NCBI RefSeq assembly: GCF_004661485.1
Contig: NZ_PQVH01000006.1
Span: 1 to 64,000, forward strand
Direction: 5' to 3'
Source of the DNA: Methylotenera oryzisoli
GTDB lineage: Bacteria > Pseudomonadota > Gammaproteobacteria > Burkholderiales > Methylophilaceae
DNA: 64,000 nt
The position numbers and the translations under genes are program-made. Below, piece by piece: positions 1-9,233 of the stretch. Each line of letters starts with the position of its first letter. Position 1 is the stretch's first letter. The notes beneath the pieces are model-generated. The model saw only the letters and a program-made list of their open reading frames with translations, did no database searches and was not told the DNA's origin.

Positions 1-116
1 GGTTTTAAATCTCGTCAACAGTAATTTTGAAATAAATCTAATTAATATTGAATATAGTTTTTACGGCACTTTTTATTACTTTTAATTCTTGCATTTGCTG
101 CTAATCGTTAACAGTA

Positions 117-164
117 CTTCGTTAGCGAAGGCGCGCATTCTACAGGGCTAAACTATTTGGTCAA
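117..164 (-). promoter_or_regulatory. Strong leftward promoter, probably of an rRNA operon beyond the left edge
   Basis: Read on the minus strand, a TTGACC -35 element (159-164) is separated by 16 bases from a TAGAAT -10 element (137-142). It is followed by a GC-rich stretch, gcgcgcc, as in stringently controlled rRNA promoters. A small hairpin, CTTCG-TTAG-CGAAG (117-130), lies at the expected start of the transcript. No ORF follows down to position 1. An rRNA operon next to tyrS is common in betaproteobacteria, so a 16S gene just outside the window is my inference and was not seen. Confidence 0.5.
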
Positions 165-180
165 CCCCAAATACACGCCG

Positions 181-1380
181 TTACAAAATTGTTACATTTG
201 CAAACTTACGTTTACCTACCTGGGCGACAACGGCACTACCTTTATTCAGCACAAACGCTTTATCCGATATCTTTTCACCATCCAATTTAACACCCCCCTG
301 CTCAATGGCACGGAATGCTTCTGAGGTGCTAACCACCAAACCAGCCAATTTAAGCATCTGTGCAATACCAACTTGCTCAGTATCAATCGTCACTGTTACT
401 TCTGGCACATCGTCCGGGATGCCCCCTTTTGAACGCGTTTGAAAATCAGCTAAAGCCTTCTCGGCATCCGCTTGCGAATGGAAACGCGTTACGATCTCTT
501 GCGCGAAGCGCACTTTAATGTCGCGCGGGTTACTGCCTGCAGCCACATCCGCTTTCCATTGCGCAATGGTTTCTAAGGACTCAAAAGAAAGCAGCTCTAT
601 ATAACGCCACATTAACTCATCTGATATCGACATAATTTTAGCGAAGATGATTTCTGGCGCTTCTGCGATACCTATATAGTTACCTAAAGATTTGGACATT
701 TTATTGACGCCATCCAAACCCTCTAGCAATGGCATCGTCAGCACACACTGAGGAGTCTGCCCCGCTTGCTTTTGTAGCTCGCGCCCCATGAGCAAGTTAA
801 ACTTCTGGTCGGTGCCGCCCAACTCTACGTCTGCACTCAGTGCAACAGAATCGTAGCCCTGCAATAAAGGATAGAGGAACTCATGAATCGCAATCGGCTG
901 GTTACCCTTAAAACGCTTAGAGAAGTCATCACGCTCTAGCATGCGCGCCACTGTGTGGCTAGCTGCCAGCTTGAGCATACCTGCAGCCCCAAGCTCGGTG
1001 AGCCATTTAGAGTTGAACACCACCTCTGTTTGCTCAGGCTTAAGTATCTTGAAAACTTGCGCAGTGTAGGACTTGGCGTTCTCCTGCACCTGCTCGGCCG
1101 TTAATGGTGGACGCGTTGCACTCTTACCGGTAGGATCCCCGATCATGCCCGTGAAATCACCAATCAAGAACAGCACTGTATGCCCAAGCTCTTGAAATTG
1201 ACGTAGCTTATTAATAAGTACAGTATGTCCAAGATGCAAATCTGGCGCTGTTGGGTCAAAACCGGCCTTAATTCTTAATGGCTGACCTTTTTTTAGCTTT
1301 TCAATTAACTCGGCTTCGATTAACAATTCATCTGCGCCGCGTTTAATCACCGCAAGCTGTTGGCTGATTTCAATATTCAC
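181..1380 (-). CDS. tyrS: Tyrosyl-tRNA synthetase
   Basis: This 399-residue class I aminoacyl-tRNA synthetase charges tRNA-Tyr with tyrosine in the cytoplasm. The HIGH-type motif appears as HLGH in [12 protein letters not shown] near residue 48. The KMSKS loop is exact ([12 protein letters not shown], about residue 230). The last ~65 residues form an S4-like RNA-binding domain ([11 protein letters not shown]). Length and motifs fit the KMSKS-type bacterial TyrRS. It is transcribed leftwards, divergent from the M23 peptidase gene, with 105 bases between the two starts. Confidence 0.97.
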   Translation of the reverse strand: MNIEISQQLAVIKRGADELLIEAELIEKLKKGQPLRIKAGFDPTAPDLHLGHTVLINKLRQFQELGHTVLFLIGDFTGMIGDPTGKSATRPPLTAEQVQENAKSYTAQVFKILKPEQTEVVFNSKWLTELGAAGMLKLAASHTVARMLERDDFSKRFKGNQPIAIHEFLYPLLQGYDSVALSADVELGGTDQKFNLLMGRELQKQAGQTPQCVLTMPLLEGLDGVNKMSKSLGNYIGIAEAPEIIFAKIMSISDELMWRYIELLSFESLETIAQWKADVAAGSNPRDIKVRFAQEIVTRFHSQADAEKALADFQTRSKGGIPDDVPEVTVTIDTEQVGIAQMLKLAGLVVSTSEAFRAIEQGGVKLDGEKISDKAFVLNKGSAVVAQVGKRKFANVTIL

Positions 1381-1485
1381 GTTTTAACGTCCTTAAACTC
1401 TATGGTTTTTTACCGCTAGTTTATTTGTATAAACTTAATTTTCTGTTAGTATCAAGAGCTGAAATAATTAAGTAAAGGTTAGCCC

Positions 1486-2868
1486 GTGGATATTAACGAG
1501 CCCAATCATCACCAATCACCCCAAAACGCTATTTTAACGCAAAACGCCAATAAAGCTGAACGCAAGCAACAACGCTTATCAGAGCGCAAATTTAAGCTGC
1601 GTTGGGTATTGGCAATTTCTTGCTTACCATTATTTGGCATTTACACCGCATTTGGTATCGCACCACAAACAATCACAACGAATATTGCAACTTCTATGGT
1701 GCTTGAAGAAGTGGCACTGCCTGCACTTGAGCAGGCCTTAGATAAGGACGCCAACTTAACCGAGAAATTTTGGTATAAAGATTACGTACGCAGAGACGAT
1801 ACACTACAAAGCGTATTAGCTAGGCTCAACATTCGCAGTCGTGATGCTTTGGAGTTTATTCGCACAGATAGCGTTGCCAGTGAAATTGCGCGTTCAATCA
1901 TCCCCGGTCGCCAAGTTAAGGCAGAGACTGATGCGGATGGTAATTTGTTTCACTTCGAATACCAAGTCAGTACTGACACATTTTTAACAGTATCTAAAAC
2001 TGATGATGGCTATACGGCCAAGCAAGATGATCGCGTGTTAGAAGTGCGCCCTGTATTAAAATCAGCAAAAATCACCAGTTCGCTATTTGGCGCAACAGAT
2101 GCAGCCAACATTCCAGACAATATCGCAATCCAGCTCGCAGACATTTTTGAAAGTGAAATTAACTTTCATACTGACTTGCGCCGTGGTGATCACTTCAATG
2201 TGATTTATGAAGGCAGCTACGATCAGGGTGAACTGATTAAAGTAGGTGAAGTGCTGGCGGCAGAGTTTGTGAACGACGGTAAGGTTTACCACGCGGTCGG
2301 CTTCCGCGACAGCAATAATCAAATGCAGTACTACACACCTGAAGGTAAAAGCACGCACAAATCGTTTTTACGCTCACCTTTGGAGTTTAGCCGTGTAAGT
2401 TCTGGTTTTAGCGTTGCAAGATTTCATCCGGTGCTACAAAGAATGCGTGCACATAAAGGCGTGGACTTTGCCGCACCTACCGGCACACGTATTAAAGCAT
2501 CTGCGGATGCTGTGGTTGACTTTGTTGGGCAAAAAGGCGGTTATGGCAACGTGATTATCCTGAAACATGCAAATGGCGTAAGCACTTTGTACGGACACCT
2601 CTCACGCTTTGCACCAGAGTTACGCCGTGGCTCAAAAATCACGCAAGGACAAATGATAGGATTTGTAGGGATGTCGGGCGTGGCGACAGGCCCACATTTA
2701 CATTATGAGTTCTTAATCAATGGTCAGCACCAAGACCCTATGAAAGTTGCATTGCCTAAAACCAATATCATTCAAGGCAGCAACAAAGCTAAATTTGAAG
2801 CGATCAGCAGTCAAATGACAGCTCAGCTTAGATTGCTAGGCACCAGCAATATTGCGGCCTTAGAATAA
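1486..2868 (+). CDS. M23 family murein endopeptidase (MepM-like), membrane-anchored
   Basis: This 460-residue cell-wall peptidase is predicted to cut peptide cross-links in periplasmic murein. One membrane anchor lies near residues 39-60 (WVLAISCLPLFGIYTAFG). An OapA/LysM-like and linker region follows. The C-terminal M23 domain has the zinc-binding motifs HKGVDFAAPTGT (about 325) and HLHYEF (about 405). The start is GTG, preceded by an AAAGG ribosome site; no better ATG is nearby. anmK begins 23 bases after its stop, so murein cutting and anhydro-muropeptide recycling are probably co-transcribed. Confidence 0.93.
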   Translation: MDINEPNHHQSPQNAILTQNANKAERKQQRLSERKFKLRWVLAISCLPLFGIYTAFGIAPQTITTNIATSMVLEEVALPALEQALDKDANLTEKFWYKDYVRRDDTLQSVLARLNIRSRDALEFIRTDSVASEIARSIIPGRQVKAETDADGNLFHFEYQVSTDTFLTVSKTDDGYTAKQDDRVLEVRPVLKSAKITSSLFGATDAANIPDNIAIQLADIFESEINFHTDLRRGDHFNVIYEGSYDQGELIKVGEVLAAEFVNDGKVYHAVGFRDSNNQMQYYTPEGKSTHKSFLRSPLEFSRVSSGFSVARFHPVLQRMRAHKGVDFAAPTGTRIKASADAVVDFVGQKGGYGNVIILKHANGVSTLYGHLSRFAPELRRGSKITQGQMIGFVGMSGVATGPHLHYEFLINGQHQDPMKVALPKTNIIQGSNKAKFEAISSQMTAQLRLLGTSNIAALE

Positions 2869-2891
2869 TTTAGTAGCATTACATCACCATC

Positions 2892-3992
2892 ATGGCTAGC
2901 GAGCTTTTTATCGGCTTAATGTCGGGTACTAGCCTAGATGGGGTGGACGTTGCCTTAGTCACGTTCAATCAAGCACAGCAACCAAAACTGCTGAATACAC
3001 ATTTCGTGGCTTATCCTGCCGATTTACGCACGCAGATCCTCGCTTTACAACATCCCACCACAAACGAGCTAGAAACAACCGCACAAATGGGCAACACCCT
3101 TGCCCGTTTGTATGCAGATGCAGTGAATGCAATGCTTGCAACCGCGCAAGTGGAGGCAGCTACCATCACCGCAATAGGTTGTCACGGCCAAACCATCAGA
3201 CATCGCCCAGAACTGGGCTTCACCATGCAAATTGGTAATGCAGCCCTACTGAGCGAACTGACCGGCATCACCGTAGTGAGTGACTTCAGGAGCAGAGACC
3301 TTGCAGCAAGTGGACAAGGCGCACCGCTGGTGCCTGCATTCCATCAGGATGTTTTTAGCAGTAGCGCCCATGATCGTGCGATTATCAATATCGGCGGAAT
3401 TGCCAATATTACTTACCTGAGCACTACAGGTGATGTATTCGGCTTTGACTCAGGCCCCGGCAACATGCTACTGGATGCATGGATTAAACAGCATTTAGGC
3501 TTAGACTACGATGCGGATGGCCAATGGGCTAGCACTGGCAAAACTATTGAGCCGTTGCTCACTGCGATGTTGAATGAACCTTACTTTACAGCCGCACCAC
3601 CCAAAAGTACGGGCCGTGATTTATTTAATGCGACATGGCTAAACCATTATCTCACTCAACCCGATTATGCAGCTCAGGATATTGCACGTACTTTAGTGGC
3701 CTTAAGTGCACACTCCATTGCCAATGCCGTCCATCAATTTTGCGGCTCAGTCGATGAAATATATCTATGCGGCGGCGGCGCAAAAAACAAACTCTTGCTG
3801 AGTGAATTACAATCGCTCATGGGCACAACCACCATTGCAACCACAGACCAACTAGGCATGGGTGTGGATTGGGTTGAGGCGATTGCCTTTGCGTGGTTAG
3901 CAAAGAAATGTATCGCCAAAGAAACGGCAAACCTACCGCAAGTCACCGGCGCCAAAGGCTTACGCATTTTAGGTGCGATTTACCAAGCTTAG
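2892..3992 (+). CDS. anmK: Anhydro-N-acetylmuramic acid kinase
   Basis: This 366-residue ASKHA-fold kinase phosphorylates and opens 1,6-anhydro-MurNAc to MurNAc-6-phosphate in peptidoglycan recycling. The N-terminal phosphate-binding loop is GLMSGTSLDGVDVAL. The second-domain motifs INIGGIANITYL and GFDSGPGNMLLDAW are typical, as is the C-terminal CGGGAKNKLL. Length is normal for the family. It follows the M23 gene closely, which agrees with shared wall-recycling function. Confidence 0.96.
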   Translation: MASELFIGLMSGTSLDGVDVALVTFNQAQQPKLLNTHFVAYPADLRTQILALQHPTTNELETTAQMGNTLARLYADAVNAMLATAQVEAATITAIGCHGQTIRHRPELGFTMQIGNAALLSELTGITVVSDFRSRDLAASGQGAPLVPAFHQDVFSSSAHDRAIINIGGIANITYLSTTGDVFGFDSGPGNMLLDAWIKQHLGLDYDADGQWASTGKTIEPLLTAMLNEPYFTAAPPKSTGRDLFNATWLNHYLTQPDYAAQDIARTLVALSAHSIANAVHQFCGSVDEIYLCGGGAKNKLLLSELQSLMGTTTIATTDQLGMGVDWVEAIAFAWLAKKCIAKETANLPQVTGAKGLRILGAIYQA

Positions 3993-4002
3993 TAAGCTTT
4001 TT
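3985..4002 (+). terminator. Short hairpin with T-run at the anmK stop
   Basis: AAGCTT (3985-3990) and AAGCTT (3994-3999) can pair across a three-base loop, with T residues at 3998-4002. The hairpin overlaps the anmK stop codon. It is short, so termination may be weak. Confidence 0.35.
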
Positions 4003-4028
4003 ACATTCATCTGCTCGCCTTGATAAAG

Positions 4029-4034
4029 TATAAT
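4029..4034 (+). promoter_or_regulatory. Candidate -10 element of gltA
   Basis: A perfect TATAAT lies 35 bases before the gltA start codon. I could not find a good -35 at normal spacing; TTTACA at 4000-4005 is too far (23 bases). The promoter may therefore need an activator. Confidence 0.4.
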
Positions 4035-4068
4035 CACAGTCAATGATGATTAGAACTGCAAAAACACC

Positions 4069-5367
4069 ATGAAAAACAATACAAGTACCGCAACACTCAG
4101 CTTTGAAAATGGCAAGTCACCGATTGAATTGCCTATACTTTCAGGCTCACTGGGCAACGATGTGATTGATATCCGCACCTTAGGCAAGCACGGCGTATAC
4201 ACTTACGACCCAGGCTTTATGTCTACTGCTGCCTGCAACTCCAACATTACTTTTATTGATGGAGAACAAGGCCTACTGTATCACCGTGGTTACCCGATTG
4301 AAGAGTTAGCTGAGCACTGTGACTACTTAGAGGTTGCTTACCTGTTAATGCACGGTGAGCTACCGAATGCCGCGGAAAAACAGCAGTTTACCGACACCAT
4401 CACCGGCAGCACCATGCTGCACGATCAGCTCAGCAATATTTTCCGTGGCTTTAGACGTGATGCTCACCCGATGGCAGTCATGGTAGGTGTGGTTGGCTCA
4501 CTCTCGGCATTTTACTTTGACTCAATGGACATTCTTAACCCTAAGCATCGCGAGATCTCCGCGCACCGCTTGCTGGCTAAAGTACCAACCATTGCAGCCT
4601 GGAGCTACAAGTACAACATAGGCCAGCCATTTATGTACCCGCAGAACCATTTGAACTATGCGGAAAACTTTATGTACATGATGTTTGCTACGCCATGTGA
4701 GCAATATGTACCTAACCCTGTATTGGCAAAAGCATTTGAACGCATTTTAATCTTGCATGCAGACCACGAACAAAACGCATCGACATCGACAGTGCGTCTA
4801 GTAGGCTCTAGCGGCGCTAACCCGTTTGCTTGTATCTCTGCGGGTATTGCATCGCTATGGGGGCCTGCACACGGCGGCGCGAATGAAGCTACGCTGAATA
4901 TGCTGGAAGAAATTGGCGACGTTTCACGCATTGGTGAGTTTATTAACCGCGCCAAAGACAAATCAGACAGCTTCAGACTCATGGGCTTTGGTCACCGCGT
5001 TTACCGCAATATGGATCCGAGAGCCGCTATCATGAGAAAAACATGTCATGAGGTGCTAGATGTATTAGGCCTCAACAATGACCCTATGTTTAAGCTTGCA
5101 TTAGCCTTAGAGAAGATTGCGCTGGAAGACGAATACTTTGTGTCACGTAAACTCTACCCTAACGTAGACTTCTACAGCGGCATTGTGATGCGTGCGATGG
5201 GTATTCCCAATAGCATGTTTACCGCTATCTTTGCACTTGCCAGAACAGCGGGCTGGATTGCACAGTGGTCTGAAATGCATTCTGACCCTGAAGCTAAAAT
5301 TGGCAGACCACGCCAGCTTTACACAGGCTCAGCAAAGCGCTCATTTGTGGAATTAAATAAAAGATAG
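4069..5367 (+). CDS. gltA: Citrate synthase (type II)
   Basis: This 432-residue enzyme condenses oxaloacetate and acetyl-CoA to citrate, the entry step of the TCA cycle. Active-site landmarks are [22 protein letters not shown] (catalytic His) and the Asp in [16 protein letters not shown]. The long N-terminal beta-rich region is typical of Gram-negative, NADH-sensitive hexameric enzymes. It appears monocistronic, with its own upstream -10 element and a hairpin after the stop. No succinate dehydrogenase genes adjoin it. In obligate methylotrophs the cycle is often incomplete and the enzyme mainly feeds glutamate synthesis, but that is background knowledge. Confidence 0.97.
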   Translation: MKNNTSTATLSFENGKSPIELPILSGSLGNDVIDIRTLGKHGVYTYDPGFMSTAACNSNITFIDGEQGLLYHRGYPIEELAEHCDYLEVAYLLMHGELPNAAEKQQFTDTITGSTMLHDQLSNIFRGFRRDAHPMAVMVGVVGSLSAFYFDSMDILNPKHREISAHRLLAKVPTIAAWSYKYNIGQPFMYPQNHLNYAENFMYMMFATPCEQYVPNPVLAKAFERILILHADHEQNASTSTVRLVGSSGANPFACISAGIASLWGPAHGGANEATLNMLEEIGDVSRIGEFINRAKDKSDSFRLMGFGHRVYRNMDPRAAIMRKTCHEVLDVLGLNNDPMFKLALALEKIALEDEYFVSRKLYPNVDFYSGIVMRAMGIPNSMFTAIFALARTAGWIAQWSEMHSDPEAKIGRPRQLYTGSAKRSFVELNKR

Positions 5368-5378
5368 AAATTAACCTG

Positions 5379-5418
5379 AGGTGCAACACAGTAGTGAAGT
5401 GACAGCTGGGTTGCACCT
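5379..5418 (+). terminator. Inverted repeat just after gltA
   Basis: AGGTGCAAC (5379-5387) pairs with GTTGCACCT (5410-5418) across 22 bases, starting 11 bases after the gltA stop. No T-run follows, so it may be a transcript-stabilising or processing hairpin instead of an intrinsic terminator. Confidence 0.45.
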
Positions 5419-5420
5419 AA

Positions 5421-5655
5421 GTTAGCGCCCATTTCAATAAAGACTATTGAATTGATGTCGATTTAAAACCTAGCCCACTCAACTACCGCAGCTAACGCCC
5501 TTGGCCTGCCTTATCTGAGAGATGTAATAACAAAGGGCTGGTAAGGCTCCAGATAACAAAACACGCTCTGCTAATCGGGTACTTATACCTGCAAGCAACC
5601 AAATTAACACAAGCGCGTCATTGTAAATTTAGCAGTTCTAAACTGAGCTAAATTT
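5421..5655. other. Structured intergenic region between convergent gltA and erpA
   Basis: This stretch has no credible ORF but several complementary segments. GTTAGC (5421-5426) can pair with GCTAAC (5491-5496). TTATCTG (5511-5517) can pair with CAGATAA (5550-5556), extended by GAG/CTC past one bulge. GCCTTA (5508-5513) and TAAGGC (5542-5547) offer an alternative pairing. AAATTTAGC (5625-5633) pairs with GCTAAATTT (5647-5655) and overlaps the erpA stop, so it probably ends erpA transcription. The middle part could be a small RNA; I recognise no known family. Confidence 0.4.
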
Positions 5656-6020
5656 TAAACCGAGAAAGATGAACCACAACCACAAGTTGTTTGTGCATTT
5701 GGGTTACGAATCACAAATTGTGAACCCTGCAAGCTATCTTGGTAATCGATCTCTGCACCCATCAAATATTGCAAGCTCATTGGATCGATCAGTAAGGTAA
5801 CTGAGTCTTTTTGTACTTGTGTGTCGTCATCGTTCACTTCCTCTTCAAACGTAAAGCCGTATTGAAAACCTGAACAACCGCCACCGCTAACAAAAACACG
5901 CAACTTAAGATCTGGTGATCCTTCTTCTTCAATTAATTCTTTTACCTTTTTAGCCGCATTATCGGTAAAAACTAAAGGTGAAGGAATGTCTAATTCCTGA
6001 ACTTCTGCAACTGTACTCAT
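5655..6020 (-). CDS. erpA: Iron-sulfur cluster insertion protein ErpA (A-type carrier)
   Basis: This 121-residue A-type carrier delivers Fe-S clusters to apo-enzymes such as those of isoprenoid synthesis and respiration. The three cluster-binding cysteines are visible in [13 protein letters not shown] and the C-terminal [11 protein letters not shown]. Length is slightly above the usual ~115 because of a short N-terminal tail. It is transcribed leftwards, 89 bases after the bactofilin gene. The ErpA rather than IscA assignment rests on the [17 protein letters not shown] start and the absence of isc neighbours. Confidence 0.92.
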   Translation of the reverse strand: MSTVAEVQELDIPSPLVFTDNAAKKVKELIEEEGSPDLKLRVFVSGGGCSGFQYGFTFEEEVNDDDTQVQKDSVTLLIDPMSLQYLMGAEIDYQDSLQGSQFVIRNPNAQTTCGCGSSFSV

Positions 6021-6109
6021 GGTGTACTCCTAAAATTTCAATTAAATATCTCTGTTAATATGCGACCTAACGCACTGAATTTCAATAGCAAAAGCCTATA
6101 TGCACTAGC

Positions 6110-6481
6110 TTATTCTGCATTATCATCCAAATAAACCAATTTCCCCTCAATCACTGCACCGGTATGCATTTCTAGGGTGTTGTAATAAACATCGCCAGTC
6201 ACTCGCGCCTTGGTTTGTAGCTCTATAAACTGCGCCGCCTTCACCGGGCCAATCACAGTCCCGTTCACCACAACCTTAGATGCAGTAATCGCACCCTCGA
6301 TACGGCCTAACTCACTAAGTATTAGTGTACTTGGCTGGTCATTAGGTTCAGACACTGTGCCAATTACTGTACCATCTACACGCAAACCGCCAGCAAAATG
6401 AATATTGCCCTCAACTCTAGTTCCTACGCCAATCAAGGTATCAATGGTATTTTGTACACGGTTACTTTTTTTAAAAAACAT
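6110..6481 (-). CDS. Bactofilin family cytoskeletal protein
   Basis: This 123-residue protein has the bactofilin signature: a short N-tail, then glycine-rich beta-helix turns such as LIGVGTRVEGNIHFAGGLRVDGTV and GRIEGAITASKVVVNG. Bactofilins form nucleotide-free filaments on the membrane and often organise cell-wall enzymes. It lies between argC with a small membrane protein and erpA, on the same strand. The M23 peptidase 3.2 kb away is a plausible partner, by analogy with other bacteria only. Confidence 0.88.
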   Translation of the reverse strand: MFFKKSNRVQNTIDTLIGVGTRVEGNIHFAGGLRVDGTVIGTVSEPNDQPSTLILSELGRIEGAITASKVVVNGTVIGPVKAAQFIELQTKARVTGDVYYNTLEMHTGAVIEGKLVYLDDNAE

Positions 6482-6558
6482 CGTAAATCCTCTAAACTTT
6501 GATAGCTAACTCATTCATAAACTACTACGCATGATACTGCCATAAAAAGTAAGTACGA

Positions 6559-6909
6559 TTACCTTTTACTGTTCGTCATATTCTTATAAAAAGCCAAATC
6601 CTCTTTAAGATGAATATTTTCATCTTGAACATCACGTAATTCTTTAGTTAAAACACTCTGTGCCGCTTGTTCAATTTGCAGTTGCCGCTCTACTTGTATC
6701 ACCTTGGTATTCAAGGCCTGATTATCAAGCATGGTCTGACGTAAACTCTCGCTGCCCGTTGCATACTGCCAGTAGGCGACAGCATAGCCCAGCCCGACAA
6801 ACACAAACGCTGCACCGGTCTGAAAATACCATGGGCGCTTGGATCTGACGGCCACTTGTTTGGCTGTTAACCCAAAATGACGACGAATTCTGCGGCGAAC
6901 TGGCTTCAT
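6559..6909 (-). CDS. Small membrane protein with coiled coil (DUF6776-like)
   Basis: This 116-residue protein of unknown function has a basic N-terminus (KPVRRRIRRHFG). A single membrane span follows at about 29-46 (FQTGAAFVFVGLGYAVAYW). A C-terminal alpha-helical coiled coil covers about 55-110. It resembles the N-terminal part of the betaproteobacterial DUF6776 family; that is recollection, not a search. It starts 4 bases after argC and precedes bactofilin, so the three are probably co-transcribed. An envelope-scaffold role is inference. Confidence 0.7.
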   Translation of the reverse strand: MKPVRRRIRRHFGLTAKQVAVRSKRPWYFQTGAAFVFVGLGYAVAYWQYATGSESLRQTMLDNQALNTKVIQVERQLQIEQAAQSVLTKELRDVQDENIHLKEDLAFYKNMTNSKR

Positions 6910-6913
6910 TCAG

Positions 6914-7978
6914 TTAAGGCAATAAGGGTAAAACTTCTAAACCACTGCGCTCATCAAATCCAAACATGATGTTCATATTTTGCACGGCCTGACCCGCTGC
7001 CCCTTTTACTAGGTTATCTTGCACTACTATCAAGGTCAAATAGTCAGAGCCTTGCCTATGCAGGGCGATACGCAATTGGTTGGAACCACGTACTGAACGG
7101 GTTTCTGGCAACGCGCCCGCTGGCATTACATCGACAAAGCGCTCATGTTGATAACGCTGCTCATATAAAGCATGCAAATCCACAGCTTTGGCAGCATCAG
7201 TCAGTTTAACGTAAATTGTTGATAGCATGCCACGTATCATCGGAATTAAATGTGGCACAAAAATAAACTGAATGTCTGCATTTGCTAATTGCGTCAGCTG
7301 CGCATGAATCTCAGGATGATGACGGTGCCCAGCCACACCATACGCCTTCATGCTATCACTGGACTCCGCAAACAAAGTTGCGACTTCCGCTTTTCTGCCT
7401 GCGCCAGACACGCCAGACTTAGCATCAGCCACAATCGGTGCAGAAAAATCAATATAACCCTTCTCTAGCAATGGCGCCAAACCCAGCAATACCGTGGTCG
7501 GGTAACATCCTGGATTACCAATCACCTTCGCCGATTTAATATTCTCGCGATTTAGCTCAGGGATACCATACACCGCCTCACTGAGCACATCAGGGCAGCT
7601 ATGTGGCATTTTGTACCACTGCTCAAACACAGCGGTATCTTGCAAACGGAAGTCCGCGGCAAGGTCAATCACCTTAACATTGGCAGCCAACAGCGCTTGC
7701 GCCTGACTCATAGCCACGCCATGTGGCGTTGCAAAGAACACGACATCGCAAGCACTTAAATTTGCAGTGGCCGGATCAGAAAATGCTAAATCAATATAGC
7801 CACGTAAGCTAGGGAACATATCAGCAACGGGCAGACCTGCATCACCACGCGAGGTAATCGCCGTTAACTCCACCTGTGGGTGCAGTGCTAATAGGCGCAA
7901 CAGCTCAACACCTGTATATCCGGTGCCGCCAACAATCCCTACTTTTATCTTTTTCGATGCCATGTTGTTTATATTCAT
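6914..7978 (-). CDS. argC: N-acetyl-gamma-glutamyl-phosphate reductase
   Basis: This enzyme carries out the NADPH-dependent reduction of N-acetylglutamyl-phosphate in arginine synthesis. The nucleotide-binding [17 protein letters not shown] lies near the N-terminus and the catalytic Cys sits in [15 protein letters not shown] (about 158). It is 354 residues from the first ATG. A second in-frame ATG five codons in (MASKKIK, 7963) would give the more usual length and cannot be excluded. It is transcribed leftwards after rpsI, but separated from it by a terminator. Confidence 0.96.
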   Translation of the reverse strand: MNINNMASKKIKVGIVGGTGYTGVELLRLLALHPQVELTAITSRGDAGLPVADMFPSLRGYIDLAFSDPATANLSACDVVFFATPHGVAMSQAQALLAANVKVIDLAADFRLQDTAVFEQWYKMPHSCPDVLSEAVYGIPELNRENIKSAKVIGNPGCYPTTVLLGLAPLLEKGYIDFSAPIVADAKSGVSGAGRKAEVATLFAESSDSMKAYGVAGHRHHPEIHAQLTQLANADIQFIFVPHLIPMIRGMLSTIYVKLTDAAKAVDLHALYEQRYQHERFVDVMPAGALPETRSVRGSNQLRIALHRQGSDYLTLIVVQDNLVKGAAGQAVQNMNIMFGFDERSGLEVLPLLP

Positions 7979-8024
7979 TTACCAAGTGTTCTGATTATAA
8001 GCGCTCTATCTTTTTCATCCAATA

Positions 8025-8050
8025 AAAAAGGCCGCCAAAGCGACCTTTTT
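8025..8050 (-). terminator. Rho-independent terminator of rplM-rpsI
   Basis: On the minus strand, AAAAAGGTCGC and GCGGCCTTTTT form an 11-bp stem (one G-U pair) around a TTTG loop, ending in a T-run. It begins 18 bases after the rpsI stop. Confidence 0.85.
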
Positions 8051-8067
8051 CCAATCCAACCGCCTGA

Positions 8068-8460
8068 TTAGCGTTTAGAGAATTGTTTACGACGACGCGC
8101 TTTGCGTAGACCAACTTTTTTACGCTCAACTTCACGTGCATCACGTGTTACATAACCAGCGTGTGACAATGCACTTTTCAGTGTAGCGTCAAAGTCGATC
8201 AAAGCACGTGTAATGCCATGACGAACTGCACCAGCTTGACCAGACTCACCGCCACCAATCACGTTAACCATGATGTCGAAGCTGGCTGTGTTGTTTGTTA
8301 ACTCTAAAGGTTGACGCAAAATCATGCGTGATGTCACGCGTGAGAAATATTCATCAACTGGCTTGTCATTAACAATGATGTTGCCTTTACCTGATTTCAA
8401 GAACACGCGCGCTACTGAACTTTTGCGGCGGCCTGTACCGTAGTTATATTTACCGATCAT
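8068..8460 (-). CDS. rpsI: 30S ribosomal protein S9
   Basis: This is a 130-residue small-subunit ribosomal protein. The typical start [15 protein letters not shown], the central [15 protein letters not shown] and the basic C-terminal tail ending KQFSKR (which reaches the P-site tRNA) are all present. It is 9 bases downstream of rplM in the universal rplM-rpsI operon. Confidence 0.98.
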   Translation of the reverse strand: MIGKYNYGTGRRKSSVARVFLKSGKGNIIVNDKPVDEYFSRVTSRMILRQPLELTNNTASFDIMVNVIGGGESGQAGAVRHGITRALIDFDATLKSALSHAGYVTRDAREVERKKVGLRKARRRKQFSKR

Positions 8461-8469
8461 TTTTTATCC

Positions 8470-8898
8470 TTAGATGGTCAATGGTTGCGGTTGTTGTGCC
8501 GCATGGTCATGCTCACTACCTGCATAAACCTTCATTTTTTTGATCATTGCATAGCCTAAAGGACCTTTAGGCAACATGCCTTTAACCGCTTTTTCTAAAG
8601 CACGACCTGGGAAACGATCTTGCATTTTAGAGAATGTTGTTGTTGTGATACCACCTGGATAACCAGAGTGACGGTGATAAAGCTTGTCATCTGCTTTATT
8701 ACCAGTTACTTTTAATTTGTCGGCATTAATAACAACTATATAATCACCTGTATCAACGTGAGGCGTATAAATTGTTTTATGTTTGCCGCGTAAACGGTGT
8801 GCAATTGCGCTAGCTAGACGGCCTAGCACTAGGTCTGTGGCATCAACCACAAACCAATCGCGCTTCACTTCGTGTGATTTTGCTGAAAAGGTTTTCAT
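8470..8898 (-). CDS. rplM: 50S ribosomal protein L13
   Basis: This is a 142-residue large-subunit ribosomal protein. Motifs include [29 protein letters not shown] [13 protein letters not shown] and [11 protein letters not shown]. It is the first gene of the rplM-rpsI operon, with a good sigma-70 promoter at 8939-8968. Confidence 0.98.
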   Translation of the reverse strand: MKTFSAKSHEVKRDWFVVDATDLVLGRLASAIAHRLRGKHKTIYTPHVDTGDYIVVINADKLKVTGNKADDKLYHRHSGYPGGITTTTFSKMQDRFPGRALEKAVKGMLPKGPLGYAMIKKMKVYAGSEHDHAAQQPQPLTI

Positions 8899-8938
8899 CG
8901 TGTTACCAATACTATGAGCTAAAAAAATTAAGAGGCGG

Positions 8939-8984
8939 ATTTTATGCTAAATAAATACGTCTTGTCAAACAGTATTATACTGTT
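8939..8984 (-). promoter_or_regulatory. rplM-rpsI promoter with adjoining perfect palindrome
   Basis: On the minus strand, a consensus TTGACA -35 (8963-8968) is spaced 18 bases from TAAAAT (8939-8944), about 40 bases before the L13 start. A perfect 17-base palindrome, AACAGTAT-T-ATACTGTT (8968-8984), abuts the upstream edge of the -35. It could be an operator, or a hairpin on the opposite strand. Confidence 0.7.
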
Positions 8985-9233
8985 CTCCAGATATTTTTAA
9001 GTTTATTGCTGACTTACAGCAATATGTTTAGCGCCATATCAAACAACTCGCATCCATATATTGCTTGATATTCACACCAACACTTATGTTGGCATGAGTT
9101 GTGCTTTTTGTTATGGTAGTGTTACATTGCTCTATACGCGCTTTACCATAGTATGTCAGCACAAACGAGATTCTAACAGACCAGCTTAACAATGCAATAA
9201 AAATCAGCATAACAATTTGAAAACAAACATATT
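8985..9233. other. Intergenic region before the FimV-like gene
   Basis: No convincing gene is present. Two small inverted repeats occur: ATTGCTG (9005-9011) with CAGCAAT (9017-9023), and CCAACA (9077-9082) with TGTTGG (9087-9092). A 60-codon leftward reading frame here has no family resemblance and no clear ribosome site. Confidence 0.4.

Noticed and set aside
5421-5624. 6S RNA or a TPP riboswitch (a CTGAGA motif is present) between gltA and erpA
   Set aside because: The other conserved segments of either family are missing, and no gene lies downstream to be controlled by a riboswitch.
9028-9210. Leftward 60-codon frame upstream of the FimV-like gene
   Set aside because: Composition looks random, and no ribosome site or context supports it.
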